In this document: in pieces, positions 5,523 to 10,074 of the stretch
Numbering within the stretch: the first letter of the stretch is position 1
Layout: each line of letters opens with the position of its first letter
Source of the DNA: JBKQWK01 sp052139595
Lineage (GTDB): Bacteria > Actinomycetota > Thermoleophilia > UBA2241
DNA length: 10,074 nt
Assembly: GCA_052139595.1 (NCBI GenBank)
Contig: JBKQWK010000187.1
Coordinates: forward strand, 1-10,074
Direction: 5' to 3'
Program-made: the position numbers and the translations under genes
Notes under the pieces: generated by a model
Database searches by the model: none
What the model was told of the DNA's origin: nothing
What the model saw: the letters and a program-made list of their open reading frames with translations, nothing else

Positions 5523-6779
5523 TCAGGGGTGCACGAGGCGCAGTTCTTCGGCTAGACGCCCCGTCTGCGCCTCTCTCATCTCGACGCCGGCCTCGCGGAG
5601 CACGTAGCTAGGCCCTTTGTTAACCTCGCGCGTCGTGATCAGGATGTCAATGCTCTGCCCGACGAGCCACTCAGCGACGAGAATGCCTTTCTGCTTTTCA
5701 GTTGCCAGGTGCGGGTTGGCAAGAATTTCTTGCCGCACCACCTGGCCATCTGACGTACGCACATCGGCGAGGGCGTAGTAGGGCGCCTCGCCGAACTCAC
5801 TGCTGATTTCGCCTTGCGGCGAGGTTAAAGGCACGGCAACATGGAGCACGTCGCGCCGCCGAGGCTCAAGGTTCAAGCTCACGCGCTCCATGGCGGGGAT
5901 CACGGCACGTATCTGCGTCTCCAGGTGCTCGCTGGCGGCGTGAGCCTTGGTCAGGTCGCCGGTGCGCAGGTACAGCGTCGCCTCAAGAAACAGGTAGCGA
6001 CCGGCGCTACGCACGGCCAGCGCCTCGACGTGTTCGACGAGCGCCTCCGAGGCAAGGATCCGCTCGATCTGCGTCAGAGTCTTCGCGTCTACCGACGCGT
6101 CCAGCAGGACCCGCATGCCACCGACCAGGAGACCCCAGCCGGAATAGACGGCGAAGGCCAGGATGACGAAGGCCGCCACCCGGTCGATGTTGAAGCCGGC
6201 GTAGGTGGAGATGACGGCCACTAGGGCGAGGGAGGTTGACAGTACGTCTGTCTGGCGGTGCTTGCCGTCGGCGATCAAGGCCGGTGATGAGACACGCTTG
6301 CCCAGCGAAGCCGCGTAGCGGCCGTACACCCAGGTGATGGCGATGGTGACGATGACGCCGACGATCACCCACCAGGTGATGCTGGGAGTGTGCCGGCCGC
6401 CTACGAACGCCTGGCGCACGATCTCGTACGAAGCGATGAAGATGAGCACCGCAACCGCTACCTGCAGCAGATTCTCGATCTTGTAGAGACCGTAGGGAAA
6501 GGCGGCTGTCTTACGTTCGGAGAGTCGCAGGCCCAGCCAGAGGATGATCGCCGCGACCACGTCGACGATGCAGTCGACGGCCGTCGCGGTCAGCGCGAAG
6601 CTGTGCGAGAACACCGCGATCGCCACGGTCAGGGCCACGAGGGCCACGCTGACGACGATGCCCCAGAGGGCCACGCGGGCGACAGCACGGCTGACCGTCG
6701 CCCGATCGCTGCCGACAGATGGCCGCTTTTCGCTGGCATCACCGTGCTCCACGGCCGCTGCTTCCGGGCGGCGGCTCAT
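5523..6779 (-). CDS. CDF metal transporter (FieF-like) fused to a NifX/dinitrogenase FeMo-cofactor-type domain
   Basis: This 418-residue inner-membrane protein has two parts. Residues about 37-305 form a cation diffusion facilitator with six membrane segments and a cytoplasmic domain. The metal site is DxxxD in segment 2 (Asp69, Asp73, in VDCIVD) and HxxxD in segment 5 (His174, Asp178, in DGKHRQTD), the pattern of FieF-type Fe/Mn/Zn carriers. Residues about 311-415 resemble the dinitrogenase iron-molybdenum cofactor domain of NifX/NifY/NifB C-termini. Recognisable stretches are SSEFGEAPYYALADV, an EILANPH-like loop, and QSIDILITTREVNKGPSYVLREAGVEM. That domain would face the cytosol and could bind a metal or Fe-S cluster. 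The first 36 residues are polar. The start is ATG 6779, with only a weak GGGG upstream. It is 29 nt before the DUF1847 gene. Such fusions may exist elsewhere, but the role of the extra domain is not known to me. Confidence 0.87.
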   Translation of the reverse strand: MSRRPEAAAVEHGDASEKRPSVGSDRATVSRAVARVALWGIVVSVALVALTVAIAVFSHSFALTATAVDCIVDVVAAIILWLGLRLSERKTAAFPYGLYKIENLLQVAVAVLIFIASYEIVRQAFVGGRHTPSITWWVIVGVIVTIAITWVYGRYAASLGKRVSSPALIADGKHRQTDVLSTSLALVAVISTYAGFNIDRVAAFVILAFAVYSGWGLLVGGMRVLLDASVDAKTLTQIERILASEALVEHVEALAVRSAGRYLFLEATLYLRTGDLTKAHAASEHLETQIRAVIPAMERVSLNLEPRRRDVLHVAVPLTSPQGEISSEFGEAPYYALADVRTSDGQVVRQEILANPHLATEKQKGILVAEWLVGQSIDILITTREVNKGPSYVLREAGVEMREAQTGRLAEELRLVHP

Positions 6780-6908
6780 CGCTGATTACCCCGGTCGCTC
6801 CGGCCACATAGATCGGAAGGGAACTGACGCACAGGTGCAGGTCGTTCACTCACGACGGCCGCACTCCGGCCAAGCGATCCGGCGTTACCGCGACGAAGAG
6901 CCGGTGGT
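6780..6908. other. Intergenic gap between methyltransferase and CDF-NifX genes
   Basis: This 129-nt gap is the widest within the minus-strand block. It contains a small perfect hairpin, GTCGT (6841-6845), TCACTC, ACGAC (6852-6856), and two copies of CTCCGGCCA. I see no convincing promoter and no T-run terminator. Whether transcription reads through from the H+-ATPase into the CDF operon cannot be decided from sequence. Confidence 0.4.
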
Positions 6909-7445
6909 CTACAGGCGCTCAAAGGTCAGGGCGTAGTGATAGTCAAACTCGCGTTCATCCCTCTGGCGAAAGCCGTGGGCCTCGACCAGGCTTCTTAGGT
7001 GGTCTTTGGCAAGGCGCATGCTTTTCGGTGGGCCGAATGGGGTGTCTAGCTTGAACTCGACCATGGTCAGGTGCGAACCCGGTTTTAGCGCCGTGGCGAT
7101 GTTGTGTAGGAGACTGTCACGGCAGTCGACGTCGTGAAACGAGTTGGAGAAGAAGACATGGGTTACATCTGCTGGTAGCGCGAAGTCGTTGCAGAGATGT
7201 GCCTCAACTTTGACAATGCCTGGTCGATCCAGATAGGGGCTGGCAAGTGCTCGCGGGTCGACATCAACGGCGTAGACGGTCTTTGCTCGTTGCGCAAACT
7301 CGACTGCGTAGAATCCTTCGCCTGATCCCAGGTCTGCGACGATGTCGTCAGGACTAAGTTGCATCAGGTCGAGAATGGCGCTCTTCATGTCTGCTCGCAG
7401 CTCACTGTTGGCGGCAAAGCTGTGGCGATGCGGCTCTTCGTTCAC
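6909..7445 (-). CDS. Class I SAM-dependent methyltransferase, substrate unknown
   Basis: This small cytosolic methyltransferase has a single Rossmann-type domain. Numbered from the ATG at 7466, motif I is VADLGSGEGFY (43-53) and the acidic post-I strand is VYAVDVD (64-70). Next come FFSNSFHDV (105-113) and the strand ALKPGSHLTMVEF (126-138), followed by a GPPKSMR loop (145-151). The last element resembles UbiE-like and related bacterial and archaeal methyltransferases that carry a GPP...R segment. No substrate can be assigned. Two starts are possible. GTG 7445 has GAGGAG exactly 6 nt upstream and gives 178 residues. ATG 7466 gives 185 but has only a weak GAG before it. I prefer 7445. The gene lies shortly downstream of the H+-ATPase and is probably co-transcribed with it. 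It could methylate a small molecule, lipid or protein. Confidence 0.85.
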   Translation of the reverse strand: MNEEPHRHSFAANSELRADMKSAILDLMQLSPDDIVADLGSGEGFYAVEFAQRAKTVYAVDVDPRALASPYLDRPGIVKVEAHLCNDFALPADVTHVFFSNSFHDVDCRDSLLHNIATALKPGSHLTMVEFKLDTPFGPPKSMRLAKDHLRSLVEAHGFRQRDEREFDYHYALTFERL

Positions 7446-7502
7446 GATCTGCTCCTCAGAGTTCATCTCTCAATGTGACGTCTTCTCCAGAAACCGAGCT
7501 GC

Positions 7503-7512
7503 TGTGATCACA
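7503..7512. repeat. Perfect 10-bp palindrome at the H+-ATPase stop codon
   Basis: TGTGATCACA (7503-7512) is a perfect palindrome covering the ATPase stop codon (7508-7510) and running into the 41-nt gap before the methyltransferase. It is directly joined to a second palindrome, CACATGTG (7509-7516). It could be a protein-binding site or a chance match; the sequence alone does not decide. Confidence 0.25.
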
Positions 7513-9832
7513 TGTGAAGATCGGCAAAGAGATACAGCTTGGCGAAGTCAACCAGGACAAGATAGCCAATAATGATCGCGACGGTGGCGGCGATGACGGT
7601 TACCGGGATCGCCGTCATGAGCAGCCCGAACCCAGCCAGAAGGCCGATCACGATGAGATCGGTCACCGAGCTGACGAGCAGAACCCTGCTCGGCCGCGAG
7701 CGCCAGAAATGGCGTCGTTCTCTGACCAGGTAGATCGTTCCCTGGCCGCTGAAGACAAGCATAACGAAGTTCAGCGTCTGTTGGGCCTTCGTGCTCAGGT
7801 GCCACACGTCGGCGCCCAGCCACCAGACTAGGAACGACAGAGCAACGAGGAGCGTGCCGATAGCGATGGAGGCGACGATGAGGGAGCGAATGTTCCAGCG
7901 ATCTGGTTTTGGCGAGGGCACGACACGATCGGTGGCAATCGACATCGTGGCGAAGTCGTTGGCAAACATCATGAGCACAATCAGCAGGGGCGTTACCACA
8001 AAGTCACGCGTGAAAATAAAGCCGAGACTGAGAAAGAGAACGATGTTGACAGTCTTGATGATCTTATTGAGGGTGTAGGTGAGCATGCGCTGATAAATGC
8101 GGCGGCTCTCTTCGACCGCGGCAACGATGTTGCCGAGCCCCGGCTGGGTAAGAACCATGCTGGCGGCAGCCTTGGCAACGTCGGTGGCGCTGGCAACGGC
8201 GACGCCGACTTGAGCCTGCTTGAGGGCCGGCGCGTCGTTGACGCCGTCGCCGGTCATACCGGTGGTGTGGCCGCGAGCTTGCAGCGCCTGGACAAGGGCG
8301 AACTTGTCTTCAGGCAGCACTTCAGCGATCACGTCACAGTTGTCGATCTGGTCGTCTGAAGACGCCTGTGGCCCTGAGCGCAAGCGCTCCGGGCCACAGG
8401 CGCGATCGCCAATGCCGACGCTGGCGGCGACGGCACGGGCCGTGGCCAAGCCGTCGCCGGTAACCATAATGACGCGGATGCCGGCGGCCTTGAGCCGCTT
8501 GATCAGGTTTTGCGAGTCAGCACGCGGCGGATCGTGCAGGGCGATCAGTCCCGTCAGCTGCAACGTCTTCTCGCTCCCGGCGGCGATGGCCAGAACGCGG
8601 TGTCCCTGCGCTGCGAGCTGTGCTTCGTCTTGCCCCATGCTCTCGGCTGGGCCGGTGCACAGGGGGGCAATCCAGCGCGGTGCTCCCTTGGCGACATGGA
8701 TTTCATCTTTGCCCCGCTGATAGGTTGCCTCCGACCGCTTGGTTGCCGAGTCAAAGGGTACGAAACTCAACCGTGAGGAAGGATCCTGGGCGGCATGTTT
8801 TGCGGTAGCTTCAGCCAGGATGGCGAGGTCAATAGGATCTTGCGTACTCTCGTCGCTGGCCATCGCCGCCGCGGCAAGCACGTCCACCTCGGTCGCCGGC
8901 GGATACGGCAGAACGGTGGCTACGGCAAGGCTATTGGCCGTGATCGTGCCCGTCTTATCGCTGCAGAGAACGTCCATCGCGGCGGCTTCTTCGACGGCTG
9001 CCAGTCGCGTCACCAGAACACCTTTGCGGGCCAGTTCCTGAGCCCCTAGGGCGGTGGCAATCGTGAACGTCGCGGGCAGAGCCACGGGTACAGAAGCCAC
9101 CATCAAAATGAGCACAAACGGGACGATGTCGCGAAATGAGACGCCACCAAGCATGGCGACGGCAAGAACCACGGCAGCGATGAAGGCATCAATGATGACC
9201 AAGTAACGGACGATGCCGAGGACGATCTCCTGCAGGTGACTTTTCGTCTTGGCCAGGCGCACCAGCTCAGCAGTCTTGCCAAACTTTGTGTGGATGCCGG
9301 TTGCGACTACGTCGCCGGTGGCTTCCCCATGCTTGACCGTGGTACCGGTGTAAGCCGGTTGGCCAGGCTCGGCGTCGACCGGCAGTGATTCGCCGGTCAG
9401 GGCCGACTGGTCGAGCGAGACGGTGCCCTCGGTTAGGTTCAAGTCGGCCGGCACAAGATCGCCCATACGCACGTGAATGACGTCGCCGGGCACGAGCTGG
9501 TCGGCCGGTAATGGTTGCCAGGTGCCATCACGCAAAACGCGGGCGGTGAGGCGCAGCTCCTGCTTGAGTACGGCGAGGGCGTCCTGGGAGCGCTTCTCCT
9601 GAATCGTGCCGATGATGGCGTTGAAGACAAGCAGAGCGCCAATGACGATGCCCTCAACGTACTTGTCGAGAACCACCTCGAGCACAATCGCCGCTTCAAG
9701 CATCCAGGGCACGGGCCCCCACAGCTTCTTGACGAACTCAAGCAGTGGTCGCGGGTGCTCCTCTGGCAGCGCGTTCGGCCCATACTGCTGCAAGCGGGCG
9801 GCGGCTTCGGCAGACGTCAGACCGTCTGGCAT
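7508..9832 (-). CDS. P-type H+-ATPase (P-IIIA, plasma-membrane proton pump type)
   Basis: This 774-residue inner-membrane proton pump driven by ATP matches the fungal/plant Pma1/AHA group and its prokaryotic relatives. The actuator motif TGES is at 146-149, phosphorylation motif DKTGT at 292-296 (Asp292), nucleotide-domain KGAP at 382-385 and hinge TGDGVNDAPALKQA at 527-540. The H+-specific signature is retained: Asn71 in segment 2 (LLVFNAIIG) and Asn625-Asp626 in segment 6 (FANDFATMSIATDRVVPSP). The latter aligns with AHA2 Asp684 and the following DRVxPSP motif. The N-terminus is the short cation-ATPase N domain, and the long C-terminal autoinhibitory region of plant and fungal pumps is absent. 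The start is ATG 9832 with AGGAGG close upstream. A 40-bp palindrome lies in the P-domain coding region, at residues 478-490. The gene leads the minus-strand run and probably supplies proton motive force used by its CDF and MFS neighbours. Confidence 0.95.
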   Translation of the reverse strand: MPDGLTSAEAAARLQQYGPNALPEEHPRPLLEFVKKLWGPVPWMLEAAIVLEVVLDKYVEGIVIGALLVFNAIIGTIQEKRSQDALAVLKQELRLTARVLRDGTWQPLPADQLVPGDVIHVRMGDLVPADLNLTEGTVSLDQSALTGESLPVDAEPGQPAYTGTTVKHGEATGDVVATGIHTKFGKTAELVRLAKTKSHLQEIVLGIVRYLVIIDAFIAAVVLAVAMLGGVSFRDIVPFVLILMVASVPVALPATFTIATALGAQELARKGVLVTRLAAVEEAAAMDVLCSDKTGTITANSLAVATVLPYPPATEVDVLAAAAMASDESTQDPIDLAILAEATAKHAAQDPSSRLSFVPFDSATKRSEATYQRGKDEIHVAKGAPRWIAPLCTGPAESMGQDEAQLAAQGHRVLAIAAGSEKTLQLTGLIALHDPPRADSQNLIKRLKAAGIRVIMVTGDGLATARAVAASVGIGDRACGPERLRSGPQASSDDQIDNCDVIAEVLPEDKFALVQALQARGHTTGMTGDGVNDAPALKQAQVGVAVASATDVAKAAASMVLTQPGLGNIVAAVEESRRIYQRMLTYTLNKIIKTVNIVLFLSLGFIFTRDFVVTPLLIVLMMFANDFATMSIATDRVVPSPKPDRWNIRSLIVASIAIGTLLVALSFLVWWLGADVWHLSTKAQQTLNFVMLVFSGQGTIYLVRERRHFWRSRPSRVLLVSSVTDLIVIGLLAGFGLLMTAIPVTVIAATVAIIIGYLVLVDFAKLYLFADLHM
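8363..8402. repeat. 40-bp near-perfect palindrome inside the H+-ATPase gene
   Basis: The outer arms CGCCTGTGGCCC (8363-8374) and GGGCCACAGGCG (8391-8402) are exactly complementary. Inside them, GAGCGC (8376-8381) and GCGCTC (8384-8389) are also exactly complementary around a 2-nt AA centre. The single mismatch is 8375/8390. The element therefore has 19-nt arms with one mispair. It lies in frame within codons for residues 478-490 of the ATPase (ACGPERLRSGPQA), between the TGD motif (458-460) and the TGDGVND hinge of the P-domain. It looks like a small palindromic repeat accepted inside a coding sequence, although part of the encoded peptide may be native. Confidence 0.8.
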
Positions 9833-10074
9833 GGGCTTTCCTCCTCGGCGTCAGGGGACGTGACGAAAGGCCACCGCTGAGCCAACAGCGAGCAACGGCG
9901 CAAGACGATTACAGAGGATCAAAGTGTGCCCGCTCACCGAGGCCAGCGCCGGCTCATCGGCGGCCTGCTTAGTTCCTGATGGGTTCCATACCCAAAAATG
10001 AGCAAAACCGTGCCCGCTCTCGTGGCAGAGCAAATCCAAATCGTGAAAGCGAGTGTTGCCGCCCGAGGAGGGCG
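9833..10074. other. Upstream region of the H+-ATPase, no gene recognised
   Basis: These 242 bases precede the H+-ATPase start and run to the window end. They hold the ATPase ribosome site (AGGAGG), a direct repeat GTGCCCGCTC (9926-9935 and 10010-10019) and an imperfect hairpin (AGGCC 9940-9944 with GGCCT 9962-9966, enclosing GCCG/CGGC pairing). At the edge is a small hairpin, CGCCC, GAGGA, GGGCG (10060-10074). A TGTAAT on the minus strand could be a -10, but no -35 fits it. A 62-codon TTG-start frame here shows no family features. Confidence 0.4.

Noticed and set aside
6390..6936. Long plus-strand frames opposite the start of the CDF-NifX gene
   Set aside because: They are antisense to a gene with clear domains, as is common in GC-rich DNA. 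They have no domain similarity of their own and skewed composition.
7503..7512. TGTGATCACA as a CRP/FNR binding site
   Set aside because: The CRP pattern is TGTGA-6 nt-TCACA; here the half-sites touch with no spacer. The site also lies over a stop codon rather than a promoter.
9851..10039. A 62-codon minus-strand frame upstream of the H+-ATPase
   Set aside because: It starts with TTG, has no Shine-Dalgarno, no recognisable domain or membrane segment, and ends 18 bases before the ATPase ATG. It is best read as part of the upstream control region.
1..10074. tRNA, rRNA, CRISPR arrays, insertion sequences, integrase or phage genes
   Set aside because: I saw no cloverleaf-like segment, no regularly spaced repeats, no transposase or integrase motifs and no terminal inverted repeats flanking genes. 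All eight genes look like intact housekeeping or transport genes.

Overview
The window is GC-rich bacterial chromosome with eight intact protein genes and no RNA gene, CRISPR array, insertion sequence or phage gene that I can support. Bacterial rather than archaeal origin is supported by a textbook -35/-10 promoter (TTGACA, 16 nt, TATAAA) before the first CDF gene and by Shine-Dalgarno sequences before most genes. One gene (trmO) appears to be leaderless behind a TANNNT-type -10, an arrangement common in Actinomycetota. A DUF1847 cysteine-rich protein, an Mrp/NBP35 ATPase and a NifX-like domain give an anaerobe-like flavour. An anaerobic actinobacterial lineage would fit, but Chloroflexota or another GC-rich phylum cannot be excluded.

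Left part (1-3480). A one-Cys OsmC/Ohr-family gene (173-622, +) converges on an Mrp/NBP35-type Fe-S cluster carrier ATPase (726-1607, -). A divergent promoter region of about 340 bp separates mrp from a Zn-type cation diffusion facilitator (1950-2852, +). That gene is followed by a TrmO-family tRNA methyltransferase gene (2903-3397, +), which probably has its own leaderless promoter. An 11-bp hairpin separates trmO from the convergent minus-strand block.

Right part (3482-9832). Five genes run in the same direction on the minus strand, in transcription order: a P-IIIA H+-ATPase (7508-9832), a class I SAM methyltransferase (6909-7445), a FieF-type CDF transporter fused to a C-terminal NifX/dinitrogenase-FeMo-cofactor-like domain (5523-6779), a DUF1847 cysteine-rich protein (4789-5493) and an MFS exporter of the Fsr-like type (3482-4792). 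The last three are tightly packed (29-nt gap, then a 4-nt ATGA overlap) and are very likely one operon. The first two may or may not be co-transcribed with them.

How it may fit together (inference): a proton pump supplies the proton motive force that CDF and MFS carriers use. Two CDFs with different metal-site signatures cover Zn/Cd-like and Fe/Mn/Zn-like ions. The NifX-like domain, the 11-Cys DUF1847 protein and the Mrp ATPase suggest a theme of metal or Fe-S homeostasis. The most unusual DNA signal is a 40-bp near-perfect palindrome inside the coding sequence of the H+-ATPase, in frame, in its P-domain.
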